From positions 206,012 to 270,011 of the forward strand of contig NZ_VUMV01000004.1 in the NCBI RefSeq assembly GCF_009696005.1: a stretch of DNA of 64,000 nucleotides, written 5' to 3'. Positions 36,404 to 46,288 of the stretch are shown piece after piece. The DNA comes from Bilifractor porci. GTDB taxonomy: Bacteria > Bacillota > Clostridia > Lachnospirales > Lachnospiraceae. The translations under genes and the position numbers were made by a program. Under the pieces are notes generated by a model. It did no database searches, had not been told where the DNA came from, and saw nothing but the letters and a program-made list of their open reading frames with translations. Positions within the stretch are counted from its first letter, which is position 1. Every line of letters starts with the position of its first letter.

Positions 36404-37060
36404 TCAGCGGAAATAACTCAATTTTTTCTCGATATATCCGAACAGGATGGTCAGCAGGCCGCAGAACAGAAGATAAAACACGCCCGTATAAAACAGCGGC
36501 CAGATCAGCCCGTTGGATTTGGTAAAGGAATTGCCCATGAAAATAATTTCTGTAACACTGATGACGTTTGCCAGAGAGGTATCCTTAACCAGTGTGATAA
36601 TTTCGTTTGACATGGGCGGGACAATCCGTTTGATCACCTGCAGAAGAACGACCTTCCGGAAAATCTGCCCCCTGGTCATTCCGAGAACCTGCCCGGCCTC
36701 ATACTGGCCGACCGGGACCGACTGGATGCCGCCGCGGTAGATCTCCGAAAAATAGCAGGAATAATTGATGACAAAGGCCACCAGCGCAGCGACAAACCGC
36801 CCGTTGTTTCCCATGCCGTTCCATACCGGATTTCCCAAAAGGCCCGGTCCGTAAAAAATAACCATCAGCTGCAGCATCAGCGGCGTCCCGCGGATCACCC
36901 AGATGAGAAACTTGATGGGATATTTCAGAATCTTCGCCCTGCTCATGGAACCAAGGCTGAGCAGCAGCCCCAGGGGCAGGGAAAACAGCAGGGTCAGGGC
37001 AAATAATTCCACCGTTTTCGCAAATCCCTGCAGAAGCTGCAAAGTTACTGTGATAAACAT
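36404..37060 (-). CDS. Polar amino acid ABC transporter permease
   Basis: 218 residues with about five hydrophobic helices and the EAA-type loop ([26 protein letters not shown], here with VVLLQ). HisM/GlnP family. Begins VTLLQGF-type N-terminus ([20 protein letters not shown]). AGGAG lies 7 nt before the ATG. Second gene of the SBP-permease-ATPase operon. Confidence 0.93.
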   Translation of the reverse strand: MFITVTLQLLQGFAKTVELFALTLLFSLPLGLLLSLGSMSRAKILKYPIKFLIWVIRGTPLMLQLMVIFYGPGLLGNPVWNGMGNNGRFVAALVAFVINYSCYFSEIYRGGIQSVPVGQYEAGQVLGMTRGQIFRKVVLLQVIKRIVPPMSNEIITLVKDTSLANVISVTEIIFMGNSFTKSNGLIWPLFYTGVFYLLFCGLLTILFGYIEKKLSYFR

Positions 37061-37181
37061 GTCGCTACTCCTTGAAACTCTTTTTCAGTAAAACCGCCAT
37101 GTCACAAGCGCGTGACACCACAGATTGTCTCCGCCGCGCACGCCGCCGTGCCGCCGGATTTTCCCTGTCACGCAGAAAAGC

Positions 37182-37213
37182 AGGCCGGCTCCCGCAGAGG
37201 GGAGATCCGACCT
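37182..37213 (-). terminator. Attenuating hairpin between binding protein and permease genes
   Basis: Minus strand AGGTCGG-AT-CTCCC, 6-nt loop, GGGAG-CCGGCCT: 12 pairs including a G-U, followed by GCTTTTCTG. Such a structure after the binding-protein gene commonly keeps its message more abundant than that of the permease and ATPase. Confidence 0.55.
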
Positions 37214-37265
37214 GTCGTCAGAAGCTGACGCTTCTTTTTCTTCTGTTTCCTGCGCCGGAAAGCAG

Positions 37266-38168
37266 TCAGGCAATCGGAATCAGGGATTCCTGCACACCGT
37301 ATTTTTCTGCCAGCTCCTTCAGTGATCCGTCCTTCTCATAAGAGGCAAGCGACTGATTGATGAATTCCGCCAGATCCGATCCCTTTCTGCAGCCGATCCC
37401 ATATTCCTCACTGGTGAGTTCTACCGTATGCACCATATCCGCAAAATCCGTTCCCTCGCCGATCATCGCTCCAGCCATCAGCAGGTCAATGATGCAGGCG
37501 TCTGATGTCCCGGACTTCACCTCCATTAACGCATTGGCCTGGGATTCCACCGAGGAATAATTAAATCCCGCGTCCTTCGCGGCCTCTTCTCCTGCCGATC
37601 CGGTTTCCACGGCGAAATTCAGGCTCTTCATGCTCTCGGCATCCGGATACTGGTCTGCCTTGTCCGCAGGCATGACGACAACCTGCGCGTTTTTCAGATA
37701 CGGCTTGGTACACTCCATGGAATTGGTAACCTCATCCGTAAGGGTCATTCCATTCCAGACCACATCGATGCTCTTGTTCTGCAGCTCCAGGATCTTGCTG
37801 TCCCAGTCGATTTCCACAAACTCCACATCAACGCCCAGGTCGTCCGCCACCTTCGTCGCCAGATCCGCGTCAAAGCCGATCCAGTTTCCGCTGTCGTCCT
37901 TATAATCCATCGGCGCGAAATCTGTAACGCCGACGATCAGTTTTCCCTTTCCTTTAATATAGTCCACATCGCTGTCTCCCGACGCAGTGCCGGAGGATGC
38001 CGATGTGCTCTGCGCTGTGACAGAAACCTCCTGCGCCTGGCTTTCAGACGCTGCCGCTCCGGATGATGCCGAAGCAGAGGAACTTCCTGCCGCGGAAGAA
38101 CTTCCGCATCCCGCCAGGCCTGCCGCCATTGCCACGGCAAGAATGCCGCCGATTACTTTCTTTTTCAT
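37266..38168 (-). CDS. Amino acid ABC transporter substrate-binding lipoprotein
   Basis: 300 residues from the ATG at 38168 (AGGAGG 9 nt upstream). Signal peptide with lipobox LAGC (Cys21), then a Ser/Ala-rich linker and a type II periplasmic-binding fold starting near KGKLIVGVTDFAPMDY. Family features include FDADLATKVADDLGV and VDVVWNGMTLTDE. Captures the amino acid for the adjacent permease and ATPase. First gene of the operon; a weak promoter may lie near 38285-38315. Confidence 0.94.
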   Translation of the reverse strand: MKKKVIGGILAVAMAAGLAGCGSSSAAGSSSASASSGAAASESQAQEVSVTAQSTSASSGTASGDSDVDYIKGKGKLIVGVTDFAPMDYKDDSGNWIGFDADLATKVADDLGVDVEFVEIDWDSKILELQNKSIDVVWNGMTLTDEVTNSMECTKPYLKNAQVVVMPADKADQYPDAESMKSLNFAVETGSAGEEAAKDAGFNYSSVESQANALMEVKSGTSDACIIDLLMAGAMIGEGTDFADMVHTVELTSEEYGIGCRKGSDLAEFINQSLASYEKDGSLKELAEKYGVQESLIPIA

Positions 38169-38430
38169 AGATTTTCTCCTCCTGTCATACGATCCCTGCA
38201 GGGTAAAGGAACGCCGCAGACGTACCCTTCCCTCATTGCCGCGGGAAATGGCCGTTCCTTTCACGTTGTCGTGTGTAATCACTTTACCATGATAAACTAC
38301 CCTGCGCAAGCGATATCGTACCATAGGAAAAAATACTCGTCAATCCCGACATCTCCCTTCCGCGGAAATCCGGCCGCAGAAGACAACCGGGGGAGGATAA
38401 ATGGACGCATGGAAGAAGCATAAAAATGAT

Positions 38431-38458
38431 TTGACAACGCATTTTTTTGACAGATAAT
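38431..38458 (+). promoter_or_regulatory. Promoter for the formate/nitrite channel gene
   Basis: TTGACA (38431-38436), 16-nt spacer, GATAAT (38453-38458, 5/6). Leader of about 90 nt to the start at 38553. Confidence 0.7.
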
Positions 38459-38552
38459 AAAAGTTAGGTTTGCTGATACAGACATCATGTGCAGAACCCT
38501 GTATCTCAAAATCGTGTTACTTCCCTGTTTGGTTCTGTGAGGAGGAAAAACT

Positions 38553-39344
38553 ATGAATTCACCTGCGGAGATTGCTAGAAACTACGTTGACATCGGAGTC
38601 AGAAAAATCAGCCTTCCTGTTCCGAAAATGTTCCTTCTGGGCATCCTGGCCGGCATCTACATCGCCTTCGGGGCCGTGGCCAGCCAGGCGGTTGCCGTCA
38701 GCATCCCGCTGGCTTCCGTCGCAAAGTTCGCGGGAGCCTGCGTATTCCCGGTCGGACTGATGCTTGTCCTGTGCGCCGGCTCGGAACTTTTCACCGGCAA
38801 CTGTCTTCTTATCATTCCGGTTCTGGAGAAAAAGGCTTCCGTTGGCCGGATGCTGAAAAGCTGGCTTTTCGTATACCTTGGAAACCTGGCGGGAAGTATC
38901 CTTACCGCGCTGGCCGTCACTTACGGCCATGTCCTCTCCCTGTTTGATTCCGGTCTGGCAAAATCTGTCGTCTCCACGGCATCCGGAAAAGTGAGCATGA
39001 GCTTCACCGATGCCATAATCCGGGGAATCCTGTGCAACATCCTGGTGTGTCTGGCTGTCTGGGTCTCTTTCGCGGCAAAGGAGCTTGCCGGCAAAATCAT
39101 CGGCCTGATGCTTCCGGTTATGGTTTTTGTCCTATGCGGTTTTGAACACAGCGTGGCAAACATGTACTTTGTCCCTGCCGGAATCTTCGCCTCCTCCGAG
39201 TACGGAATCGCGGCGGACGGCCTGAACTGGGGAACCTTTTTTGCCCGGAACCTTCTTCCTGTCACCATCGGGAATATCATCGGCGGCTCTGTCATTGTCG
39301 GATGTACCTACTGGTTCTGCTACCTCCGGAAGAAAAACGTGTAA
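38553..39344 (+). CDS. Formate/nitrite transporter family channel
   Basis: 263 residues, six hydrophobic helices. FNT hallmarks: LAGIYIAFGAV, GAELF-like CAGSELFTGNCL, LVCLAVWVS and CGFEHSVANMYFVP. Moves formate, nitrite or hydrosulfide across the membrane; formate export is likely in a fermenter. GAGGAGG precedes the ATG by 7 nt. Single plus-strand gene between the amino acid ABC operon and the ABC-F gene. Confidence 0.93.
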   Translation: MNSPAEIARNYVDIGVRKISLPVPKMFLLGILAGIYIAFGAVASQAVAVSIPLASVAKFAGACVFPVGLMLVLCAGSELFTGNCLLIIPVLEKKASVGRMLKSWLFVYLGNLAGSILTALAVTYGHVLSLFDSGLAKSVVSTASGKVSMSFTDAIIRGILCNILVCLAVWVSFAAKELAGKIIGLMLPVMVFVLCGFEHSVANMYFVPAGIFASSEYGIAADGLNWGTFFARNLLPVTIGNIIGGSVIVGCTYWFCYLRKKNV

Positions 39345-39372
39345 ATAACGGTTTTTTACGCCTTCACGTTTT
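39334..39372. terminator. Bidirectional terminator of convergent genes
   Basis: AAAACGTG (39334-39341) pairs with CACGTTTT (39365-39372), with an inner GTAAA/TTTAC stem. It spans the stop codons of the FNT and ABC-F genes. Confidence 0.5.
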
Positions 39373-41370
39373 CTGTCCGTCCGGCGTATCCAGCCAGATC
39401 TCATACCAGTCCAGACATGTCCGCGTCCAGCGCGCGCATGTCCGGACTGTTTTTTCTTCGGCCGTTTCCGGCTTTTCCGGCTTTTCCGCCGTCACGGCAG
39501 ACAGCTCCTGCCTGCCGTCCCCTGCTTCCGCGTATGTTCTGCACGAAGAGCCGCCTGCCCGGCTCTCTGCCCTTTCCGATATGCCGACGTTTTCGGCAAA
39601 TTCCTTCAGCCGCAGGCACCGGATCTCCTCCAGAGCGGCGCATGCGTCCCGGTAGTCCTTCTCCGCCTTCTCCCTCTCCCTCTTGTTCAGCCCGAAGCGC
39701 CAGTCCAGCTCCGCCTCCTCGGTGGAAATCTCACGAAGCCGGAAGCGCTCTGCTTTCGGGACCGCCCGCAGCTCCTCGATCAGCCTCTGATTTTCCGCTG
39801 TGCGGACCGCGGCCGCGTCCTGACCGTCGGCAGCCTTTCTCCGGCTCTCCCTGTAGTGCGTATAGCCAAAGGGATAGTACCGGACTTCTTTGTTCCCCTT
39901 CTCGAAAATCAACAGAGAATCGGCCACCCGGTCCAGAAAGTAGCGGTCATGAGAGACAAACAGAATCGTCCCGCGGTAGCACCGGAAAACCGATTCCATG
40001 GTTTCCTTGGCGGGGATATCCATGTAATTGGTCGGCTCATCCAGAATCAGGAAATTCGGGCCAGACTGCAGCAGAGAGGCAAGCACCAGGCGGGCCTTTT
40101 CCCCGCCGGAAAGATCACAGACCCTCTTCCCCAGATCCTTTCCCCGGAACAGATATCCCGCCAGGATTTCCCGTATTTCCTTCTCATGCAGGGCCGGGTA
40201 TCTGTCATGAAACCACTCCAGCACCGAACACGCGTCCCGGATATCCGCAGACATCTGGTCAAAGTACGCGGCATCGGTATGCTCTCCCATCCGCTGGCTC
40301 CCGGACAGAGGCGGAAGCTTCCCGGCAATCGTCCGGAGAAAGGTACTTTTCCCGGAGCCGTTCGGTCCCAGAATGCCGATCTTCTGCCCCCGGCGGATCC
40401 GGAAAGAAATTTCCTGCAGCGGTTTTCCCCTGTCATAGCCGGTCTCCAGATGCTCGCACTCGTAAACCCACCTGCCTCCCCGCCGTGCAGGAAGAATCTC
40501 TCCAAAGTGGATCACCGCGTCATCCGGATCCGGTTTTTCGGCCGGCTTCATCCGCTCCAGCAGTTTTTTTCTGTTTCTGGCAAAAGCCGCCTTCCGCGGA
40601 CGGTTCTTAAACCGCGCGATCAGCTCCTTCTCCCTTTCGATTTCCTCCTGCTGCTGCCGGTATTTTTTCAGCTTCCGCTCATACGCCGCCGCCTTTTCCT
40701 TTACAAAGGCCGAATAGTTTCCGGGATAGCGCACCAGTTTCTGTCCGGCCGCCTCCCAGACGACATCCGCTGTCCGGTCCAGAAAATAGCGGTCATGAGA
40801 AACCATGACGACCGCCTTTTTATAATTCCGGATATAGTTTTCCAGCCACTCCACCGAGTCCAGATCCAGGTGATTGGTCGGCTCGTCCAGAATCAGGACA
40901 TCCGGCTGCAGGAGAAGAAGCCGGATCAGCATCAGCTTTGTCTGCTCGCCTCCCGAAAACTCCTTCAGTTTCTTTGTCCTGGCGGAAAGGGGAAAGCCGA
41001 AATTTGTCAGCATGCGGTGATACCGCTGTTCCTCCTCATAATACTCCGGAGAGAAGCGGTATTCCGCAGGCCTGCCGGAGAGCAGGGCCTGCTGCACCAG
41101 CTCCTCTACCGTCTTTTCCGGCTGGTCCGCGGCCTGCTGGTTCAGCATGCCAAGGGAAAAAGTCCTTGCCTGCGTCATGCCCGAATCCGGGTTTTTCTCG
41201 TTTTTTTCCAGCTCGATCTCTCCGGCAAGCACCTTCAGGAGCGTGGTCTTTCCCGCCCCGTTGCGGCCTGTCACCGCAATTTTTTCCGTGCCGCGTATTT
41301 CAAAGGAAAAATGGGAAAGGACCGGCGTGCCATTGCGGCACGCCGATCCGTCTCTGATCTCAAGAAGCAT
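39364..41370 (-). CDS. ABC-F family ATP-binding protein
   Basis: 668 residues with two ABC modules and no membrane helices. First: GRNGAGKTTLL, LKEFSGGEQTKLML, VLILDEPTNHLD. Second: GPNGSGKSTFL, DLSGGEKARLVL, FLILDEPTNYMD. A basic interdomain linker (about 225-280) and a long charged C-terminal tail (about 515-668) follow the ABC-F plan. Such proteins act on the ribosome as translation factors or antibiotic-resistance factors; this one cannot be assigned to either. Starts 5 bp after alr. Confidence 0.92.
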   Translation of the reverse strand: MLLEIRDGSACRNGTPVLSHFSFEIRGTEKIAVTGRNGAGKTTLLKVLAGEIELEKNEKNPDSGMTQARTFSLGMLNQQAADQPEKTVEELVQQALLSGRPAEYRFSPEYYEEEQRYHRMLTNFGFPLSARTKKLKEFSGGEQTKLMLIRLLLLQPDVLILDEPTNHLDLDSVEWLENYIRNYKKAVVMVSHDRYFLDRTADVVWEAAGQKLVRYPGNYSAFVKEKAAAYERKLKKYRQQQEEIEREKELIARFKNRPRKAAFARNRKKLLERMKPAEKPDPDDAVIHFGEILPARRGGRWVYECEHLETGYDRGKPLQEISFRIRRGQKIGILGPNGSGKSTFLRTIAGKLPPLSGSQRMGEHTDAAYFDQMSADIRDACSVLEWFHDRYPALHEKEIREILAGYLFRGKDLGKRVCDLSGGEKARLVLASLLQSGPNFLILDEPTNYMDIPAKETMESVFRCYRGTILFVSHDRYFLDRVADSLLIFEKGNKEVRYYPFGYTHYRESRRKAADGQDAAAVRTAENQRLIEELRAVPKAERFRLREISTEEAELDWRFGLNKREREKAEKDYRDACAALEEIRCLRLKEFAENVGISERAESRAGGSSCRTYAEAGDGRQELSAVTAEKPEKPETAEEKTVRTCARWTRTCLDWYEIWLDTPDGQKT

Positions 41371-41375
41371 ATTTT

Positions 41376-42515
41376 CTACTGATCCTCATCATAGAGCCGC
41401 ACAACCCTGGGGGAAATGCCGCACAGCATCTCGTAATTAAATCTTCCGGCAGGATCCGCGACTTCCTCTACGGGAATAAACCCGCCTCCGTCGCGCCCGA
41501 TCAGGGTAACGACGTCCTCTACCTTTACATCCGGTATGCCACTGACATCCACCATCATCTGGTCCATGCAGATTCTTCCCAGAATCGGCGCGTACTGCCC
41601 GCGGATCAGCACCCTGCCTTTGGATGACAGCGCCCGCGGATATCCGTCCGCGTATCCGGCGGAGACCGTCGCGATGCGGGTAACCGGCTTATCCGTCACA
41701 TAGGTGGCGCCGTAGCTGACGCCGACCCCCGGTCCCACATCCTTGACATGGATCACATGCGCCTTCCACTGAAGCGCCGGCTCCAGATGAAGGTTTTCCT
41801 TGCTGACCTCCTCGGAGGGATAGATCCCGTAGGTAATGATACCGGAGCGTACCATGCCGAATCTCCAGGTATCCTGGTCAAACTCCATAATCCCGGCGCT
41901 GTTGCAGACATGAAGGATGGGAATTTCCACCCCGCGCTGCCGCAGCAGCTCCACCATGGCGTCAAACTTCTTCATCTGGTTTCTGGTGTAGGACTGATCC
42001 TGCTGGTCGCAGCAGGAGAAGTGGGTAAACATCCCCTCGATACCAACAGACGGAAGCGATGCGATCTCCGCGATCCTGTCCGCTTCTTTTTCGTTTACCT
42101 GAAACCCGATCCTTGTCATTCCGGTGTCCAGCGCGATGTGCATCCGTGCCCTTACTCCCTGCCGTTCCGCCTCGCTGCTCAGCGCGCGGGCGTCCTCCAC
42201 CCGGTAAATGGAGGGGCGGATGTCCTCCGCAATCATCTCCGGATATTCCGAGGGAGAGGTATATCCCAAAATCAGCACGGGAAGGGAAATATCATTTTCC
42301 CGGAGTTCCAGGGCCTCGTCCACGGTGGCCACCGCAAAAAAATCAACCATGTCCTCCAGCGCGTGCGCCACGCGCACGGCGCCGTGCCCGTAGGCGTCGG
42401 CCTTTACCACCGCGAGCATTCTTACCCCCGGCGCGATTCTTTTTTTTGCCTCTGCGATATTATGCCGGATTGCCCGCAGAGATACCTCCGCATAGCATCT
42501 GTAATACTTATCCAT
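41376..42515 (-). CDS. alr: Alanine racemase
   Basis: 379 residues, PLP enzyme making D-alanine for peptidoglycan. PLP lysine Lys38 in AVVKADAYGHG; the second catalytic Tyr region is VGVSYGATYV; C-terminal domain ends with RVVRLY. GGAG lies 7 nt before the ATG. Transcribed from the strong promoter at 42629-42657 with a leader carrying a GTGCCG/CGGCAC hairpin (42586-42602). Confidence 0.97.
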   Translation of the reverse strand: MDKYYRCYAEVSLRAIRHNIAEAKKRIAPGVRMLAVVKADAYGHGAVRVAHALEDMVDFFAVATVDEALELRENDISLPVLILGYTSPSEYPEMIAEDIRPSIYRVEDARALSSEAERQGVRARMHIALDTGMTRIGFQVNEKEADRIAEIASLPSVGIEGMFTHFSCCDQQDQSYTRNQMKKFDAMVELLRQRGVEIPILHVCNSAGIMEFDQDTWRFGMVRSGIITYGIYPSEEVSKENLHLEPALQWKAHVIHVKDVGPGVGVSYGATYVTDKPVTRIATVSAGYADGYPRALSSKGRVLIRGQYAPILGRICMDQMMVDVSGIPDVKVEDVVTLIGRDGGGFIPVEEVADPAGRFNYEMLCGISPRVVRLYDEDQ

Positions 42516-42628
42516 GATTTTTCTCCTGTGCCATCCTGTTCAAATAGCCTTCGGCATGCAGATGGCTGCAGGGCATGGGAAAGCTGTGCCGTCATCCGGC
42601 ACTGCCTGAAAACAGGTTCCAACGCATG

Positions 42629-42657
42629 ATTATATACGAGGAGGCTCCGCGTTGCAA
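42629..42657 (-). promoter_or_regulatory. Promoter for alr
   Basis: Minus strand TTGCAA, 17-nt spacer, TATAAT. Leader of about 110 nt to the start at 42515. Confidence 0.7.
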
Positions 42658-42680
42658 CGGCAGCTGCAGTCTCCGGCCTG

Positions 42681-43292
42681 TCAGCGCCGTCTCCCGGCCG
42701 CCCGCGGCCTGCTGTCATCCGCCGTCATCAGGAACTGCAGCATGATGCCGCAGGCCGCCAGGACAAGAAGAATGATCAGACGGGAGTTCTGCACCTGCAG
42801 CAGCGTGACGGAGGGAGCCAGAGATGTCAGCGCGCGGACAGCCGCGTACGCCCCGCTCCCGGCCGTAATAACAATAATAAAAGGCCGCGCGAATTTCACG
42901 GAAAGGATGCCGACCGCCACAAAGGCCGCGATCTCCAGGACAAAGGCAAGTACCGTCCAGCCGTCTCCGGAAGGAAACGATATGGCGGAGACCAGGTAAA
43001 ACCCCAGAAGGCCGCAGAACACAAAGACTCCCATCAGATAGATCTTAAAGGCAAGAAAGCCGACAAGCAGGCCCGCCGCGATACCAGCCAGCACGGGAAC
43101 GGCGGCGGAGTCGCTGACCAGCTGTCCGGAAATGCCGTATCCCAGAAGGAATCCCAGAAGAAACCCGAAAAGGGTGATCCAGAATTTTAACAGACGGTAG
43201 CCGAAAAAGCACTGAATGATGCCGGTAATCAGCGACAGGACAAGAAACACCGCCGATATCTGATCCAGTAATTTTGTGATGGAATCCAACAT
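42681..43292 (-). CDS. Multi-span membrane protein, DUF4203-like
   Basis: 203 residues from the ATG at 43292 (GGAGG 7 nt upstream); the longer frame overlaps the upstream gene. About six hydrophobic segments with glycine-rich helices (FFGYRLLKFWITLFGFLLGF, then AGIAAGLLVGFLAF), resembling TMEM198/DUF4203-type proteins. A short basic tail follows. Function unknown. Likely co-transcribed with the cysteine-cluster gene 46 bp upstream; alr has its own promoter downstream. Confidence 0.75.
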   Translation of the reverse strand: MLDSITKLLDQISAVFLVLSLITGIIQCFFGYRLLKFWITLFGFLLGFLLGYGISGQLVSDSAAVPVLAGIAAGLLVGFLAFKIYLMGVFVFCGLLGFYLVSAISFPSGDGWTVLAFVLEIAAFVAVGILSVKFARPFIIVITAGSGAYAAVRALTSLAPSVTLLQVQNSRLIILLVLAACGIMLQFLMTADDSRPRAAGRRR

Positions 43293-43338
43293 TCCCTTTC
43301 CTCCGTGACAGGCAGCAGATGTCTGCCCTTCTGACCAA

Positions 43339-44082
43339 TCAGTTTCTTCCCTGCGCCTGCAGGACGGGTGCCAGGGTCTCGCGGACTTTTTTTCTTCTGG
43401 CCGCATACTGCGGATAAAAATCCTGTCCCGTCTGGTAAGGCTGTACATAAAAGACCTGAAGGATGTAACGGCGCATCTGATCCGCGCTCTGCCCGGTCAG
43501 AAGCTCTGTCTTTTGCCCGGCCGTACGCAGGAAGTCATGCCAGTCCGCCGCAAATTTCTCATAGGCATCCAGATCCGGCGTGTCCAGCCAGTCCCGCAGA
43601 AGGACAGGGGTTCCTGTTCTTCCTGGGCATTCCTCTTTCTGAAGAATATAGACAAACGTCCGCCCGGAAAACCGCTGTCCGCCTTTCTGGCGCAGTTCTT
43701 CCGGATCCGGATAGTAGCGTCCCATGGGGAACATCCGGCAGAAGGACGGGCGGAAGGCATGGATAGTGCAGCGCCCGTCCCCGCCGAGAAACGGGCAGCC
43801 GTCCTCTTTGTCTTCCTGTGTCTCATCGTGCTCCATCAGATTCGGAAGAATCAGCCCGTCCACCAGACGGATCTCAATCTGCTTCTCGATCATATCGGTA
43901 AACGTCCGGTGAATCCCGACGGTCAGCCGGTACATATCATACGGATCGAGAATAATGGAATCCCCTGTGTTTCTGCAGCACTCCGAGCAGCCCGCACAGC
44001 CCCCGCAGCCTGTCGGAGCCATATCATCCGGCAGATAAAATTTTCCGTCGGATATTTCCTCTATATCCACGTCCCGAAGCAT
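43339..44082 (-). CDS. YkgJ-family cysteine cluster protein
   Basis: 247 residues from the ATG at 44082 (AAGGAG 5 nt upstream). Cysteines: CGGCAGCSECC near the N-terminus (about 25-35), then CPFLGGDGRCTIHAFRPSFC around 95-115, the pattern of the YkgJ/UPF0153 family thought to bind zinc or iron-sulfur. Precise activity unknown. Located 105 bp after fbp. Confidence 0.88.
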   Translation of the reverse strand: MLRDVDIEEISDGKFYLPDDMAPTGCGGCAGCSECCRNTGDSIILDPYDMYRLTVGIHRTFTDMIEKQIEIRLVDGLILPNLMEHDETQEDKEDGCPFLGGDGRCTIHAFRPSFCRMFPMGRYYPDPEELRQKGGQRFSGRTFVYILQKEECPGRTGTPVLLRDWLDTPDLDAYEKFAADWHDFLRTAGQKTELLTGQSADQMRRYILQVFYVQPYQTGQDFYPQYAARRKKVRETLAPVLQAQGRN

Positions 44083-44187
44083 ACGATCTCCTTCCCCGCG
44101 GTTTTCCGCAGACAGGTCTGCCCTGTATCCGCGCTTTCCTGGCCCGTCCTTCGGACTTCCCAGGCGCCTCCTGCGCCGCAAAGCCTG

Positions 44188-46158
44188 TTATTTCACCCTG
44201 GGCCGCTCGATAATCAGGCCGCTCCGGTAAGCGGCAAGCAGCTCCTTCAGTTCCCCGATCCGGCTCTGCAGCTCTCTTCCGTTGTCCGTGTCCGCAACAT
44301 GAAGGCGGTGCGGCGCCATCGTCACCATAATCCGGTCCGAATGGATATCCGTCTCGTTCCGGATGGCGTCCTCGGTGGAGGTAAATGGCTTATGGGCGAC
44401 CAGCATCATGCCGTAGGAATTGTAAATCAGCGTATAGCCGGCAATCCCCGTGCTGGACTGGTAGGCGCGGGAAAAGCCTCCGTCTATAATCAGCACCTTT
44501 CCTCCGCATTTAACGGGACTTTCGCCGTCTCTCTGACGGACCGGGACGTGCCCGTTCACAATGTGCGCGTCTTCACCGAGGCCGAACTCCGCCAGGACAT
44601 GGTTCATGACCTCCTCGTTGTCCAGGAGGCGGTAATACGGATTCTTTCTCTCTACGTGGGTCTCCGGCTCCTTCAGAAAATATCTCTCAAAAGTAGCCAT
44701 CTTGTCTTTTCCGAACAGCGGGGACTGCGGGCTGCTCCAGATCCACCAGAGAATGTCCCTTCCCTTTTCCTTTTCCGTCCTGTCCACCGCAAAGAAGGCC
44801 TTGCGGACATATTTTTCCAGCTCGTCGTACAGAGCCTTCCCGGAGTATTTCTTCCCGTACACGTTGACCTTCTGGAACTGTCCGTTCTCGTCCAGAGGCA
44901 GGCAGCCGTGGTACAGCAGGTTGTTATTGTAGATCTTGTACAGGTTTCCCTTGTTCAGGAGAAAGCTCATGTGCGACTGCAGGCGCTCGCACTGCAGAAA
45001 CGCCGACTGCAGACGTTCCATGACCTCCCGCTCTTCCGCCGTAAGCCGGTACGGATCCTTCGGATCAATCGTCGGGAAATTGGTGTCCAGAAGGCGGTAC
45101 CTTTTTCCGTCCAGTTCGATCTCTCCCTTTTCGTAATCAATCTTATCCAGAAGGAGACGGTTTTCCATGTTGAACGTTTTCCGCTTCCTGATCAGCTGTC
45201 CCTCCAGCTTGAACTGGATAATCGTGATGGCCTTGTGGATCCGCATGTTCAGATCCACCTCCTCCACCCGGTACTGGTCCGCGCCGCCCGATTTTACCCG
45301 GAAAAGCTCACAGGGGTCGTCCTTATAGGTTTTCAGCGCAAAGGTCGCCAGCGGCAGCATATTGATGCCGTACCCGTCCTCCAGAATGTCCAGATTGCCG
45401 TAACGGGCCGAAAAACGTATGACCGTGGCAATACAGGCAGGAGAACCTGCCGCGGCGCCCATCCAGACAATGTCATGGTTGCCCCAGGTAATGTCCACGG
45501 AATGGTAGCGCATCAGCCTGTCCACAATTTTATCCGGACTGGGTCCCCTGTCGTAGATATCCCCCAGAATATGAAGATGGTCCACGACCATAGTCTGGAT
45601 CAGATAGCAGAGGGCCGTGATAAACGGCTCCGCGCTGCCGATCTCGATAATGGTATCGACAATCGAATTGTAATAGGCCTCCTTGTCCAGAACCTCCGGT
45701 TTTTCCGTGATCAGCTCCTCGATCACATAGGCAAAGTCCTTCGGAAGAGCCTTGCGGACCTTGGATCTGGTATACTTGGAGGAAGCCCTCTTGCACACCT
45801 CAATCAGACGGTAAAGAGTGATCTTGTACCAGTCGTCGATATCCTTTTCCGATTTCCGGATCAGGTTCATCTTCTCGCCCGGATAATAGATGAGTGTGGC
45901 CAGGGAGTTTTTATCCGCCTCCGAGAGCGTTCTCCCGAAAACCTCGTCAATCTTTTTCTTCACCGATCCGGAGCCGTTTTTCAGCACATGGGTAAACGCC
46001 TCGTACTCCCCGTGCACATCTGTAAGAAAATGCTCCGTCCCCTTCGGAAGATTCAGAATAGACGACAGATTGATAATCTCCGTGGAAGCCTCCGCAATCG
46101 TCGGATAAAGCTCCGCAAGCCGCTGCAGGTACCGCAGCTCCATATCCTGTTCCTTCAT
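44188..46158 (-). CDS. fbp: Fructose-1,6-bisphosphatase, class III
   Basis: 656 residues, the large Firmicute-type enzyme for gluconeogenesis. Metallophosphatase motifs: LTDVHGEYEAF, LGDIYDRGPSPD, WGNHDIVWMG and VNGHVPV. Length is near the family's ~640-670. GGGAGG lies 6 nt before the ATG at 46158. Lies downstream of polC behind two GC-rich hairpins. Confidence 0.96.
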   Translation of the reverse strand: MKEQDMELRYLQRLAELYPTIAEASTEIINLSSILNLPKGTEHFLTDVHGEYEAFTHVLKNGSGSVKKKIDEVFGRTLSEADKNSLATLIYYPGEKMNLIRKSEKDIDDWYKITLYRLIEVCKRASSKYTRSKVRKALPKDFAYVIEELITEKPEVLDKEAYYNSIVDTIIEIGSAEPFITALCYLIQTMVVDHLHILGDIYDRGPSPDKIVDRLMRYHSVDITWGNHDIVWMGAAAGSPACIATVIRFSARYGNLDILEDGYGINMLPLATFALKTYKDDPCELFRVKSGGADQYRVEEVDLNMRIHKAITIIQFKLEGQLIRKRKTFNMENRLLLDKIDYEKGEIELDGKRYRLLDTNFPTIDPKDPYRLTAEEREVMERLQSAFLQCERLQSHMSFLLNKGNLYKIYNNNLLYHGCLPLDENGQFQKVNVYGKKYSGKALYDELEKYVRKAFFAVDRTEKEKGRDILWWIWSSPQSPLFGKDKMATFERYFLKEPETHVERKNPYYRLLDNEEVMNHVLAEFGLGEDAHIVNGHVPVRQRDGESPVKCGGKVLIIDGGFSRAYQSSTGIAGYTLIYNSYGMMLVAHKPFTSTEDAIRNETDIHSDRIMVTMAPHRLHVADTDNGRELQSRIGELKELLAAYRSGLIIERPRVK

Positions 46159-46188
46159 AGTTTCCTCCCGGTTTTATCCCTGTAATCC

Positions 46189-46248
46189 GCGGTGCCGGTA
46201 CTGCCGGCACCGCAGGGGTGCTGCCGGCCTGTCCCTGTAACGGCCGGC
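46189..46248 (-). repeat. Two GC-rich palindromes between polC and fbp
   Basis: GCGGTGCCGG / CCGGCACCGC is a perfect 10-bp stem (46189-46213); GCCGGCC / GGCCGGC forms a 7-bp stem (46223-46248). The TGCCGGCACCG core recurs at 50917 and 52704. No T-tract, so these may be REP-like or stability elements. Confidence 0.5.
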
Positions 46249-46288
46249 TTCCTTCCGCCGTCCATCCGGGTCAAACCGCTGAACCGTG